From the NCBI GenBank assembly GCA_012798265.1, contig JAAZNM010000004.1, forward strand, positions 1-64,000: DNA of 64,000 bases. Reading direction: 5' to 3'. The stretch comes from Candidatus Roizmanbacteria bacterium (GTDB lineage: Bacteria; Patescibacteriota; Microgenomatia; UBA1406; GWC2-37-13). Every line of letters begins with the position of its first letter. The stretch's first letter is position 1. The notes beneath the pieces were generated by a model. The model did not search any database. It had not been told where the DNA came from and saw nothing but the letters and a program-made list of their open reading frames with translations. A program made the position numbers and the translations under genes. Below are positions 6,723 through 15,316 of the stretch, piece by piece.

Positions 6723-7793
6723 ATGCATTTTCCAATAACCAAGGATATTGAAAGGATAAAAAAACTGGTTGACCTGAGGATCGGGGAGATACTTGATCAA
6801 AAAAAGAAACAATACCGGCCTCAAGGGATATTATCAGCTCAAACATTCGAAAAGCTAAAACAGTTTTGCCGGAAAGGAAAATGTATCCGGGGAAGCTTAT
6901 TTTACCGTATGGCCGTAAATTTGGGTAAAGGTCGGCAAGACCTTTACCTTTCCGTTGCTTCAGCTTTGGAGATTTTTCATTCTTCGCTCTTGATCCATGA
7001 TGATATCATCGACAACGATCCCTTAAGGCGCGGATCACCCTCGATCCATATTCAATACATGGATGCCGGGCAGTCGTTGGCAAAGGAAAAGGCCAGTCTG
7101 ATGGGTAAATCGTTGGCTATCTGCGCCGGCGACATCGGTTTTTTTACCTCCCTTGAGATAATGATCGACAGCTTAAAAGATATTCCGAATTTCCGATCGA
7201 TCCTTCATAAATTGATTGTCGAATATAACAATGTCGGCCTAGCCCAGATGGATGATGTTTATTTCGGATCAACCGGTAAAGAACCGACGGCCAAGAATAT
7301 AGAAAATATATACCTTTACAAAACCGCCCATTATTCTTTTTCCTTGCCGATGGTATTGGCGGCTATGGTGACAGAACAGGAAGATGATTTGGTCTTGTCG
7401 TTAGAGGCGGTAGGCGAAAAGATAGGTTTTATTTTCCAGATGGTTGACGATCAGATGGGTCTGTTTTCGCCAACCGGATCAATCGGTAAGCCGGTCGAGT
7501 CGGATATAAGGGAGGACAAAAAAACAATACTCAGACTACTGCTTTATCGATACGCCTCCCCTAAGGAGAGAAAAAATCTGAATAAAATTTTTGGCAACGA
7601 GGATCTTTCCGCGAACGATTTCCAATATATAAAAAAGCTAGTCGTCAAATATAAACTTTTGGAAAAAACCGGGAGCATAATCAATAGTTATAAAAAAGCG
7701 GCGAATGGTTTGATTATCGGACTGCCTCTTAAAAAAGAGAGTAAGACCTGGCTTGGTCGTTTAGTCGATTTTGCGATTGAAAGGGAGAAATGA
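6723..7793 (+). CDS. Polyprenyl diphosphate synthase (FPP/GGPP type)
   Basis: A 356-residue trans-prenyltransferase that would condense IPP with allylic diphosphates to make C15-C20 or longer chains. The first aspartate-rich motif is in HDDIIDND (about residue 92), followed by the usual RRG; the second reads QMVDDQMG (about 240). A GxK-like opening is degenerate. It is longer than the usual 290-330 residues. A TAAAAT box lies 8 nt before the ATG. It ends 33 nt inside the convergent radical SAM gene and, with that gene and UbiA, forms an isoprenoid cluster fed by the mevalonate operon at 56-62 kb. Product length cannot be read safely from the sequence. Confidence 0.88.
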   Translation: MHFPITKDIERIKKLVDLRIGEILDQKKKQYRPQGILSAQTFEKLKQFCRKGKCIRGSLFYRMAVNLGKGRQDLYLSVASALEIFHSSLLIHDDIIDNDPLRRGSPSIHIQYMDAGQSLAKEKASLMGKSLAICAGDIGFFTSLEIMIDSLKDIPNFRSILHKLIVEYNNVGLAQMDDVYFGSTGKEPTAKNIENIYLYKTAHYSFSLPMVLAAMVTEQEDDLVLSLEAVGEKIGFIFQMVDDQMGLFSPTGSIGKPVESDIREDKKTILRLLLYRYASPKERKNLNKIFGNEDLSANDFQYIKKLVVKYKLLEKTGSIINSYKKAANGLIIGLPLKKESKTWLGRLVDFAIEREK

Positions 7794-8990
7794 ACGGTTG
7801 TCAAACCAAAAAAGACGAAACCTGAAATAAAATCGGAACAAAAATCTGACGATCGCCATTTTTGCCTCTAACAAAAAAAACTTCACGTCATGATTTTTCA
7901 ATAAATATTTTGCCTCTTCCGGCAGGATAACCAGGTCAACTTTGATGTTGGGAGCCATATTGACGGGGATGGAGTTGTTGATACAGGTTTGGTAGAGCTT
8001 TCTGAAAACCGGAAGCATCTCCTTTGGTTTCGGCGGAGGTGTTTTTTCCAGATCGGTGCCGAGACATGGGCGGAAAACACAGACAGTCGGTACGGCACCG
8101 ATTTTGCCAAAATGCTCAATCGCCCTGACTGTGTTTTGGGGTGGTTCAAGACCGGCGATTATTTCCGCCGCCACTTTGCCTTTGCCGAACAGTTTGACGC
8201 AGTAATTGATCGCCTCGAAATATTTTTTTCGGCCGATATATTTTGATTTTCCCGGACAGATTTGTTTGAATTTTTTTTCATCAAAAAGTTCCAGACAAAA
8301 AGAAAGGTGGTCGACCCCGATTTTTTTAAGAAGATCATATTTTGACAGATTGTCCGTCGGTGTCGACTGTACTCCGATCAACAAGCCGGTTTTTTCCTTA
8401 ACCGCCTTTATATAAGGAATCAAGATATCCAACTCTTTTCCAAAAAGGAAACCTGTGTTGAAATGAACAAAAGTAATTTTTTCCTCTTTTTTGGCAGCTT
8501 TGACTACTTCCAATACATCTCCGATAGATTTTTCCAGTTCTTCGTTTTTTCCGACATTAAGCCCGACGGAACAGAAGCGACAGTTGGCTCTCGGTTGCAT
8601 CTGCCAGAACCGGCAGACCTGGGTTATATATAAGGCAAGATAGGTCCCCTGCATTATTCCTATCCGCGACATGAGTTTTCCCGAAGATGTTTTTTTGTCA
8701 TAAAACCTCGGTTTAGGGGGAAGTATAACTTCGGTTATTCTCTGGCCGTTTTTTTTGATGAAATAACCATATCTGTTCTTAAACAGAAGAAACGGCGTTT
8801 TTTTGACGAATCGTTCTTCAAGGGGGACGTTGACATAGAGATCGGGTGGTAGGATAAGGTCGAGACCGCTCCCCAAACCGCCTCTGGTCCTTAAGACGGG
8901 ACGGGTGTCATTTTCCAAATCGCAACTTCCGTCTATTTTTATTCCCTGGCAGAACAACTCGAGTTTAAGTAGTCCGGGATTGTATTTCAT
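7761..8990 (-). CDS. Radical SAM protein of unknown reaction, UbiA partner
   Basis: A 409-residue radical SAM-type enzyme. The cluster cysteines are spaced C126-x10-C137-x2-C140 (in CRFW and NCRFCS), longer than the classical Cx3Cx2C, a spacing used by some uncharacterised members. After it come a Gly-rich strand, an FNTGF element, GVQSTP and a hydrophobic barrel. The N-terminal 110 residues are unassigned. The start at 8990 overlaps the UbiA stop by 4 nt (ATGA), so the two genes are translationally coupled and probably act on the same prenylated molecule. Candidate roles include modification of an aromatic or lipid product, but the sequence does not decide. Confidence 0.75.
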   Translation of the reverse strand: MKYNPGLLKLELFCQGIKIDGSCDLENDTRPVLRTRGGLGSGLDLILPPDLYVNVPLEERFVKKTPFLLFKNRYGYFIKKNGQRITEVILPPKPRFYDKKTSSGKLMSRIGIMQGTYLALYITQVCRFWQMQPRANCRFCSVGLNVGKNEELEKSIGDVLEVVKAAKKEEKITFVHFNTGFLFGKELDILIPYIKAVKEKTGLLIGVQSTPTDNLSKYDLLKKIGVDHLSFCLELFDEKKFKQICPGKSKYIGRKKYFEAINYCVKLFGKGKVAAEIIAGLEPPQNTVRAIEHFGKIGAVPTVCVFRPCLGTDLEKTPPPKPKEMLPVFRKLYQTCINNSIPVNMAPNIKVDLVILPEEAKYLLKNHDVKFFLLEAKMAIVRFLFRFYFRFRLFWFDNRSFLPFNRKID

Positions 8991-9856
8991 ATGATGGTAT
9001 AGGCCAGGGCAAAACCTATCTGGCCGGTTATAAGAATGAGATACATATGGATCCACGAAATATGGTTTGTTTCAAGAGTCAGTCGTGAGGGATTTCTCAT
9101 AATCAGTCCGGCGGCATAAAAACCCCAAAGACTAAGTGTGGTTAGCGGCCAAGCCGTCGTTTTGATCAAATTAAAGGCGATTCCCAATGGGATCAGTAAA
9201 AAAGGCAGGTAAAAAAAAGGAGTGATGATCATAGCGGTTTTTTTGGCGCCGTATAATACCGGCAGAGTCATTATGCCGTATTTTTTGTCTCCTTTGATGT
9301 CGGCGAAATCTTTGGTGCTGGCCGCTCCCAAAAGATAAAGAGCAAAGATTAAACCGACAAACCAAGGGGTCGGTGTGGATACGGATCCGACCAAACTCCA
9401 ACCGGCGACAATCAAAAGTAATCCTCGCGATACGGCAATGGCGATATTGCTGATGTAAGGATATTTTTTGAACCTGAGGGGCGGAGCCGAGTAAAAAAAA
9501 CTGATACAGGCCGTTGCCAAAACCAAAACAAAAAACTGCCGGTTTATAAGATAGGCGCAGATGATAACAAAAACATAGAGCGATACGGTAAAGAGGACAG
9601 TTTCTTTTATTGAAATTTCGCCTGACGGCAGGGGTCGGAACGGTTTGTTTATCTTGTCGATCTTTATGTCAAAAATCTGGTTGTTGCTGTTTGAGGCGGC
9701 GTTTAAAAAAGAAGCGAGCAGAGCCCCTACATATATATGGATATTATTCAATCCCGGTAAGCCCGAGACCATGAATGCCCCTGACAGACACCCGACAAAC
9801 GGAGCAATCAAAGTGAAAGGACGGGTTATCAACCAATAGGTTCTTATTTTTTTCAT
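8987..9856 (-). CDS. UbiA-family prenyltransferase
   Basis: A 289-residue polytopic membrane enzyme with about eight or nine TM helices. The first aspartate motif, N-x3-D-x3-D, lies in NNQIFDIKID (N59, D63, D67) and is followed by KPFRPLPSG; the second is DFADIKGDKKYG (about residue 185). Such enzymes transfer a prenyl chain from a diphosphate to an aromatic or glycerol-phosphate acceptor (quinones, hemes, archaeal-type lipids). No quinone genes are nearby. The promoter on the minus strand shows TTGATT, 17 nt and TAATAG. It is translationally coupled to the radical SAM gene downstream. Confidence 0.87.
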   Translation of the reverse strand: MKKIRTYWLITRPFTLIAPFVGCLSGAFMVSGLPGLNNIHIYVGALLASFLNAASNSNNQIFDIKIDKINKPFRPLPSGEISIKETVLFTVSLYVFVIICAYLINRQFFVLVLATACISFFYSAPPLRFKKYPYISNIAIAVSRGLLLIVAGWSLVGSVSTPTPWFVGLIFALYLLGAASTKDFADIKGDKKYGIMTLPVLYGAKKTAMIITPFFYLPFLLIPLGIAFNLIKTTAWPLTTLSLWGFYAAGLIMRNPSRLTLETNHISWIHMYLILITGQIGFALAYTII

Positions 9857-9894
9857 TTTTATTCTTTCTATTATGTCACATTTTCAAAAAAATC

Positions 9895-9931
9895 AAAACA
9901 GCTCCCTTTTTCGGATATCGGGAGCTGTTTT
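9895..9931. terminator. Hairpin between divergent genes
   Basis: A perfect 12-bp stem, AAAACAGCTCCC (9895-9906) and GGGAGCTGTTTT (9920-9931), with a 13-nt loop. It looks like a bidirectional terminator but sits between the starts of two divergent genes, overlapping the putative -35 region of the UbiA gene. It may insulate the two transcription units or act as an operator. Confidence 0.5.
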
Positions 9932-9988
9932 CGGAGATATGAACGAAAACTGAAACAATCTTGCCAATGGTGTAATATTATATTGAAG

Positions 9989-10558
9989 ATGAAAAACTTC
10001 GTGATTGGGGCAGTTTCTACAATAATTGTCCTTGCTGTCGGATTTTTTTCCTATCAGTACGGAAAAAAAGCTAGGGATGGGAGCAATAATGACCTTTCGG
10101 TGATTTCGGTTACGCCTCAGGTAAAGGTTTCGTCAGATACGCCTTTGTTAGGCGGCGACCGGGACGAGCACGGATGTATAGGCTCTGCCGGTTATCAATG
10201 GTGCAAGGAGAAAAATAAATGTTTGCGTTCCTGGGAGGAGGCCTGTGATGATGTTGGTCAAGATGACACGGAGCTTATTAAAAACGCCTTGATTGATAAA
10301 CACGACTGGAACAAAGACGATATCGTCGTGACCGTTTCAAAAAATGACGGCAAGTATGCTTCAGGCGGGGTCAGGGAAAAGAACAGCGAGGTAGGCGGAG
10401 GTTATTTTTTTGCGGTCAAGGCAGAAGGCGGATGGAAGATAGTCGCCGACGGAAATGGCGTTATCCAATGTTCGTCTCTTGCTCCCTATCCCGATTATCC
10501 AAAATCGCTAATCTCCGAATGCTATGATGAGACTACTGGCAAGAACATAGTCAGGTAA
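9989..10558 (+). CDS. Hypothetical secreted or anchored protein with Cys motif
   Basis: A 189-residue protein with an N-terminal membrane segment (about residues 4-22) and a Ser/Thr-rich spacer. It is followed by a small Cys cluster: DEHGCIGSAGYQWC, then NKCLRSWEEAC, which looks like a disulphide-bonded unit outside the cytoplasm. The C-terminal 100 residues form an alpha/beta domain with GGYFFAVKAEGGWKIV and a final pair of cysteines. I cannot name the function. The ATG at 9989 sits directly after a TAATATTATAT stretch; an in-frame TTG at 9983 is the alternative start. Confidence 0.6.
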   Translation: MKNFVIGAVSTIIVLAVGFFSYQYGKKARDGSNNDLSVISVTPQVKVSSDTPLLGGDRDEHGCIGSAGYQWCKEKNKCLRSWEEACDDVGQDDTELIKNALIDKHDWNKDDIVVTVSKNDGKYASGGVREKNSEVGGGYFFAVKAEGGWKIVADGNGVIQCSSLAPYPDYPKSLISECYDETTGKNIVR

Positions 10559-10610
10559 GTTATTCTTCAGGTCGTCTTCAGCCTTTTATCGTTAGAATAT
10601 GATTTTTCTA

Positions 10611-12056
10611 ATGAAAAAGCATAACTTTCTAAGTAGCACTGTTGTATTTTTTTTAGTCGTTTCGTACGTAGTTATTTTTTCTTTTCTTACCGTCAGGAGA
10701 TTGATTAATCTTGACGCTCACTATTATGATCTGGGGATAATGGACCAGGTCGTCTACAACGCGTCAAAAGGAAGAATTTTCCAGATGACTCATCCTGACG
10801 ATATAATCAACATATCCCGTTTAGCAATCCATTTCGACCCGATCATGATGGTTTTTTCACCTTTATATCTGATCAAAGCGACACCAGCAATCCTTTTGGT
10901 CGGACAAACGATAGTCATCGGTCTCGGAGGCATATTCATTTTCCTTATAGCCAAAAAAATCCTTGAATCAAGATGGGCGGCGGTTCTGTTTGTTTTTTTG
11001 TACTTGAATTATTATCCGCTTCATCTGACTAATTTATTTGATTATCATGCCGTAACTTTTGCCACGACCAGCCTTTTGGCGGTTTTTTATTTTTTTGAAT
11101 TTCAGCCTTTGAAAAAAAAATTTATGAATAGGGTGTTGGGTATTTTGTTTATGGCGATCGCTTTCTTGTCAAAGGAAAATATAGCCTTGATACTGGTTTT
11201 TTTGTCGGGATATTTTTTCCTCACCAAAAAAAAAGAAAAAAAACTGTATGCCTCGTTGGTTTTGGCAAACACAATATTATTTATTTTGATCGTATTTAAA
11301 ATTATTCCTTCGTTCAACGGTGATATTTCTTTTGCGGTTAAGTACTATGATTTCCGGTATCCTTTGGCTCTGCTAAGACAACTGGTGTCCCGACGGAGTA
11401 TTTTTTACGTAGGCAATCTGCTGTTACCTTTCAGTTTTCTTTCTTTGTTATCGCCACAGTATTTGGTAATCGCAGCCCCCGAGTTCCTGATAAACCTATT
11501 GTCTTCAAACGACAACATGCGGCAACTGTATTTCCATTATACGGCGGTAATCGCTCCTTTTGTGGCAGTTTCATCCATCTATGGATTCAAAAAATTGCTT
11601 AAGTTGCCGAAATTTTCCGAAAAAATTGCTTTACTGACAACCATATCCTTAACGATAAGCATCCTTTGCAGTTGTCATTTCGAGTTGCCGAAGTTAAGCT
11701 ATCGAACGGCGGATAAAAATACCATAAATGAAGTCAATTATTGGCGTGACGTTTTGAAAAACGATAAGATTAAAGTTTCCGCCACAGGATCGATTGCCCC
11801 GTTTTTTACCGAGAGGGAGTATTTTTTCAACTTTTTATTTGACCCGGCTTATGAATATATGGGCAGAACCTCTGACGAAATACAGAAAAATATCGACAAA
11901 TACGAGGAGGCCGACTACGTAGTTATTTTTGCCGAAGACATCAATCTCAATAACTCGCTGGAGGCCGATTACTACAACCACTTGAAGGCAAATAAAAATT
12001 TTCAGCAAATTGCCAGTAATAATAACATTGAGGTTTATAAGAAATTACCTATATAA
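10611..12056 (+). CDS. DUF2079 polytopic membrane protein
   Basis: A 481-residue protein with roughly ten TM helices. The family signature is clear: after TM1 comes YYDLGIMDQVVYN, then a periplasmic loop with HFDPIMM, and in the next helices FDYHAVTF. DUF2079 proteins resemble GT-C glycosyltransferases, and the acidic residues in these loops may bind a lipid-linked sugar donor, but no member is assigned here. A C-terminal soluble extracytoplasmic domain of about 110 residues follows. A TAGAAT box precedes the ATG at 10611 by 12 nt; an earlier ATG at 10599 abuts that box and is less likely. The next gene begins 8 nt after the stop. Confidence 0.82.
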   Translation: MKKHNFLSSTVVFFLVVSYVVIFSFLTVRRLINLDAHYYDLGIMDQVVYNASKGRIFQMTHPDDIINISRLAIHFDPIMMVFSPLYLIKATPAILLVGQTIVIGLGGIFIFLIAKKILESRWAAVLFVFLYLNYYPLHLTNLFDYHAVTFATTSLLAVFYFFEFQPLKKKFMNRVLGILFMAIAFLSKENIALILVFLSGYFFLTKKKEKKLYASLVLANTILFILIVFKIIPSFNGDISFAVKYYDFRYPLALLRQLVSRRSIFYVGNLLLPFSFLSLLSPQYLVIAAPEFLINLLSSNDNMRQLYFHYTAVIAPFVAVSSIYGFKKLLKLPKFSEKIALLTTISLTISILCSCHFELPKLSYRTADKNTINEVNYWRDVLKNDKIKVSATGSIAPFFTEREYFFNFLFDPAYEYMGRTSDEIQKNIDKYEEADYVVIFAEDINLNNSLEADYYNHLKANKNFQQIASNNNIEVYKKLPI

Positions 12057-12064
12057 TAAGTAAT

Positions 12065-13048
12065 ATGACCTTGTTTCCCAACAAACTGAAAAAAGGCGAT
12101 ACGGTAAGGGTAATAGCTCCTTCCCGCTCTTTGGCGATTATCGGTAAAGACACCCAAAAGATCGCCGATAAAAGATTTGCCGATTTGGGTTTGGTTCTTA
12201 CTTTCGGAAAACATATTAACGAATGCGATGATTTTAGCTCGTCATCGATCGCATCAAGAATAGAGGATCTTCATGAAGCTTTCTCCGATAAGCAAGTGAA
12301 GGCGGTGATTACGGTTATCGGCGGATTTAACAGCAATCAGTTATTCAGATATGTAGATTGGGATCTGTTAAGAAACAATCCGAAAATTTTTTGCGGTTAT
12401 TCGGACATTACCGCTTTGAACAATGCAATCTATGCCAAAACTGGTTTGGTGACTTATTCCGGCCCCCATTATTCGACTTTTGGCCAGAAATTGAATTTCG
12501 ATTATACGCTTGAATATTTCAAAAGATGTTTTTTTTCCGATGAAGCATACAAGATAGATCCGTCGCCTTTTTGGATGGATGACCAATGGTGGGTGAGCCA
12601 GGATAAACGTGAAACCGTCGGTAACAAAGGTTTTTATGTCATAAACCGGGGAAGAGCGGAAGGAGTGTTGTTAGGTGCCAACCTTTGTACCTTTAACCTT
12701 CTTCAGGGAACGGAATATATGCCCAACCTTGAAAACTCAGTCCTTTTCGTCGAGGACGATTACGAATCGGCTCCTCATACTTTTGATAGGGATCTCCAGT
12801 CGCTTATTCATCTGCCCGGATTTTCCGGGGTCAAAGGCGTGGTTATCGGCCGTTTCCAAAAAGGAAGCAACCTCTCAAGAGATCTTTTAACCAAAATAAT
12901 CAAAACGAAAAAAGAACTCGACAGCATTCCGGTCGTCGCCGATGTTGATTTTGGCCATACCGAGCCCAAGATTACTTTCCCGATAGGGGGGACCGTGAGC
13001 GTTGATTTGACGGGGGCAACTCCGGAGATCAATCTAATAAAACACTAA
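12065..13048 (+). CDS. S66 family peptidase (LD-carboxypeptidase/MccF-like)
   Basis: A 327-residue serine carboxypeptidase of family S66. The nucleophile is in the elbow FCGYSDIT (about residue 118), the acidic residue in FVEDDYE (about 234) and the His in DFGHTEP (about 305), all in family order. S66 includes LdcA, which trims the terminal D-Ala from murein tetrapeptides, and MccF, which cleaves the peptidyl-nucleotide antibiotic microcin C. The length is like MccF. The gene follows DUF2079 with an 8-nt gap, so an envelope role is possible; the nearby peptide-modification clusters make a peptide-immunity role worth testing. Confidence 0.87.
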   Translation: MTLFPNKLKKGDTVRVIAPSRSLAIIGKDTQKIADKRFADLGLVLTFGKHINECDDFSSSSIASRIEDLHEAFSDKQVKAVITVIGGFNSNQLFRYVDWDLLRNNPKIFCGYSDITALNNAIYAKTGLVTYSGPHYSTFGQKLNFDYTLEYFKRCFFSDEAYKIDPSPFWMDDQWWVSQDKRETVGNKGFYVINRGRAEGVLLGANLCTFNLLQGTEYMPNLENSVLFVEDDYESAPHTFDRDLQSLIHLPGFSGVKGVVIGRFQKGSNLSRDLLTKIIKTKKELDSIPVVADVDFGHTEPKITFPIGGTVSVDLTGATPEINLIKH

Positions 13049-13278
13049 CCTCTTTTCGTTAACGGAAAAATATACATCACTATTCCGGTAACGAGCATGA
13101 CAAAAAAAACCAGACCGAAAAAAAGGCTGAGTTGGTTATGGAGCCAGCGGATTAATCCGTAATCGGAAAGATGATATTTGAGGATTAGGCCAGTTATTCC
13201 CATGATTGATCCGAGAAAAACAACGGCCATAACCAAAACCCGGTGGATTTTTTTTGAAAAAAGATAAAGTTTTATCAT
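13045..13278 (-). CDS. Small two-TM membrane protein, possible heme-binding partner
   Basis: A 77-residue protein with two long hydrophobic helices (about residues 12-33 and 50-71) and histidines at their edges (KKIHRV and WLHNQ), as in small membrane cytochromes or PepSY-like heme proteins. The start overlaps the stop of the cytochrome b5-like gene by 4 nt (ATGA), so the two are coupled. I infer that it may anchor, or exchange electrons with, the b5 domain. No iron-sulphur or flavin motif is present. The stop overlaps the end of the convergent S66 peptidase gene by 4 nt. Confidence 0.55.
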   Translation of the reverse strand: MIKLYLFSKKIHRVLVMAVVFLGSIMGITGLILKYHLSDYGLIRWLHNQLSLFFGLVFFVMLVTGIVMYIFPLTKRG

Positions 13279-13670
13279 TCGATTGAGACAAGACCAATTC
13301 TTAACGACTCAAGCTCCTGAAAAGCCCGCTGCGAGTGAGAACCCCGTCCGCCTTTAGTCAAAAAAGCCGAGGTGGCGTCTTTGCCGCAATAAGGGACGAT
13401 GATATTGCTGCCACCCGGATGCCGATTCAAATAATCCGATACGTTGTAAACGTTGTTTTGATACATAAGCCAACAGTCGTCGACATTATTGTGTTTAGCT
13501 ACTTCAGCATGGCTGAAAGTGGCGATCTTTTTGGCCGCGGCGTTTGTCGGTGTCGGGAAAGAAATCGCTCCGGTTTTCTTGTCAGGATATCTGGTGATAT
13601 AAAAAAGGCTTATCAAAACAGCAATGACCAATATTATTGATCCGGCTTTTAATTCTTTTTTAAACTCCAC
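13275..13670 (-). CDS. Membrane-anchored cytochrome b5-like heme protein
   Basis: A 131-residue protein with an N-terminal TM helix (about residues 9-27), a short linker with FPTPTNAAAKK, and a cytochrome b5 fold: FSHAEVAKHN, CWLMYQNNVYNV, the heme-ligand motif RHPGG and the second His in RGSHSQRAF. Cytochrome b5 domains carry single electrons to desaturases, hydroxylases or reductases. The GTG at 13670 lies 6 nt downstream of a perfect TATAAT box on the minus strand, so I prefer it over an upstream start that would overlap this promoter. The protein is coupled to the small two-TM protein downstream. An electron-transfer module is unusual for a CPR-like genome. Confidence 0.85.
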   Translation of the reverse strand: MEFKKELKAGSIILVIAVLISLFYITRYPDKKTGAISFPTPTNAAAKKIATFSHAEVAKHNNVDDCWLMYQNNVYNVSDYLNRHPGGSNIIVPYCGKDATSAFLTKGGRGSHSQRAFQELESLRIGLVSIE

Positions 13671-13730
13671 AATTTCATTATAACAACAAAAAAAATGCGT
13701 TTTTGATTTTTTGCGGTACAATATGCTGTA

Positions 13731-14576
13731 ATGGAAAGAAACATAAAGATAATCACCGATTCCGCCTCCGATCTGCCAAAGGAGATATGCGGCAAATACG
13801 GTATTGACAGCATTCCTATTATGGTTAATGCCGGCGAAGCCAGTTATAGGGATGGAGTCGATATTGATATTGAAGGTTTAAAAAAACTTCTCAGAACAAG
13901 CGGTATCGTTCCTAAGACCGGAGTATCGGGTCCGGAAAGATACTTGGAGATATATAATCAATATCCCGAATCAGATATTCTATCAGTCCATCTGGGCGGG
14001 AAATTCAGTCGGGCTTATGATACGGCCATCCTAGCCGCAAGGGAAAGTATTGCCGGTCACAAAATATCTACCTATGATAGCGGGACGGCTTCGCTTGGAC
14101 TGGGGTTTATGGTGATGGAAGCGGCAGCTTTGGCCCAGGACGGGGTCGATCTGAACACGATAATAAATAATTTAGAAGACCTGAAGACACGGTTGGCGGT
14201 CGTTGCTGCCTTTCAAGACATGAATCATCTGAGGGAAAGCGGTCGGGTCAGCCATCTGGCCGGAGTTGTTGGCAGTCTCCTGAAGATAAATCCCGTGCTT
14301 CGGATAGACAATAACCTGATCAGCGTCATTGATAAACCAAGAACCAGAACCAATGCCGTCGCCGTCCTTAATAAGTTTGCTGACGATTTCGGTTGTCTTG
14401 AAAGGGCGGCGGTACTTCATTTTGGCTGCCAAACGGAGGCGGAAAATCTTGCAACGGATATACAAAGGTTGCCCATGAAAAATAAGGATATAATGATTTG
14501 TGAATTGGGCCCGGCATTGGCTTGTCATGGTGGAGTCGGGACTTTGGGCCTCTGTTTAATAAAACAAAAAAAATAA
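13731..14576 (+). CDS. DegV family fatty-acid-binding protein
   Basis: A 281-residue DegV protein. It shows IITDSASDLP at the N terminus, the TSGVSGPER-like lipid-contact segment, the LSVHLGGKFSRAYDTA motif (family form is SSxLSGTYQSA) and YDSGTASLGLG. DegV/FakB proteins bind a fatty acid and present it to the FakA kinase for phosphorylation, feeding exogenous acyl chains into phospholipids. No FakA-like DAK2 protein is in the window. The gene starts 8 nt after a TACAAT box and is followed by a glycerophosphodiesterase after 7 nt, so the two may form a lipid-scavenging operon. Confidence 0.88.
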   Translation: MERNIKIITDSASDLPKEICGKYGIDSIPIMVNAGEASYRDGVDIDIEGLKKLLRTSGIVPKTGVSGPERYLEIYNQYPESDILSVHLGGKFSRAYDTAILAARESIAGHKISTYDSGTASLGLGFMVMEAAALAQDGVDLNTIINNLEDLKTRLAVVAAFQDMNHLRESGRVSHLAGVVGSLLKINPVLRIDNNLISVIDKPRTRTNAVAVLNKFADDFGCLERAAVLHFGCQTEAENLATDIQRLPMKNKDIMICELGPALACHGGVGTLGLCLIKQKK

Positions 14577-14583
14577 TTATCAT

Positions 14584-15285
14584 ATGAAGCCTTTGATGAT
14601 AGCTCACCGGGGCGATAGGATAAACTTTCCGGAAAACACGATTGAAGCTTTTGCCTCTGCTTTCGAAAAAGGGGCCGACGGAGTGGAGATGGATCTGCAG
14701 TTTGCTCGAGGTAATCTTGTCATTGTCCATGACTATATGTTTGACGAAAGAAAAAAATACCCTTTTTTATCCGAAGCGCTTGATCTTTTTGCCAAACGGG
14801 GACGGCTTGAGATTGAGATTAAATCCATGGATCTGGATTTTTTACCTTCTTTCAAAAAGCTTTTGTCTCAATACGGCAAAGCCAACGTAGAGATCACAAC
14901 CAGCGTTTATCCGTTGGTTAAATATTTAAGGCAGGAGTTTCCGAAGGTTTCGATCGGAATCATATATAACGAAAAAGAATTTGAATGGTGGATGGATGGT
15001 AAATTTATAAATAATAAGATAGTTAAATACACCAAGCTTTATCAAGCTAATGTCGCTCACGTTCCTTGGAAAGCCGCAAGCAGGGAAATGGCCGATCAAT
15101 GCCATAAAAATAATCTGAAGCTCCATAGCCACATATTAAAGCAGAGTCTAAGCAAACAAATAAGGACTTACCGGGAGATGCGGGAGGCGGGGATAGATCA
15201 GTGTACTTTTGACGACATATTCGTACTTCAGGCTATAAAAAGATCCACCCAATATCCAAACGGTCGATTATCCTATAATACTTGA
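14584..15285 (+). CDS. Glycerophosphodiester phosphodiesterase
   Basis: A 233-residue GDPD-family enzyme that would hydrolyse deacylated phospholipid head groups to glycerol-3-phosphate and an alcohol. The active-site elements are in place: HRGDRINFPENT with the first catalytic His, GVEMDLQFA with the metal-binding Glu and Asp, the second His in IVHDY and a later EIEIKS. Length is normal for cytoplasmic members and no signal peptide is visible. It lies 7 nt after the DegV gene. The stop at 15285 overlaps the promoter of the structured RNA region that follows. Confidence 0.9.
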   Translation: MKPLMIAHRGDRINFPENTIEAFASAFEKGADGVEMDLQFARGNLVIVHDYMFDERKKYPFLSEALDLFAKRGRLEIEIKSMDLDFLPSFKKLLSQYGKANVEITTSVYPLVKYLRQEFPKVSIGIIYNEKEFEWWMDGKFINNKIVKYTKLYQANVAHVPWKAASREMADQCHKNNLKLHSHILKQSLSKQIRTYREMREAGIDQCTFDDIFVLQAIKRSTQYPNGRLSYNT

Positions 15286-15310
15286 TTTTCTTCTGATTTT
15301 ATGGTATTAT
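15282..15310 (+). promoter_or_regulatory. Promoter upstream of a structured RNA region
   Basis: TTGATT (15282-15287), a 17-nt spacer and TATTAT (15305-15310) form a good sigma70-like promoter at the end of the GDPD gene. Start of transcription is expected near 15317, about 320 nt before the next coding sequence, an exceptionally long leader for this genome. Confidence 0.6.
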
Positions 15311-15316
15311 AGGTCA

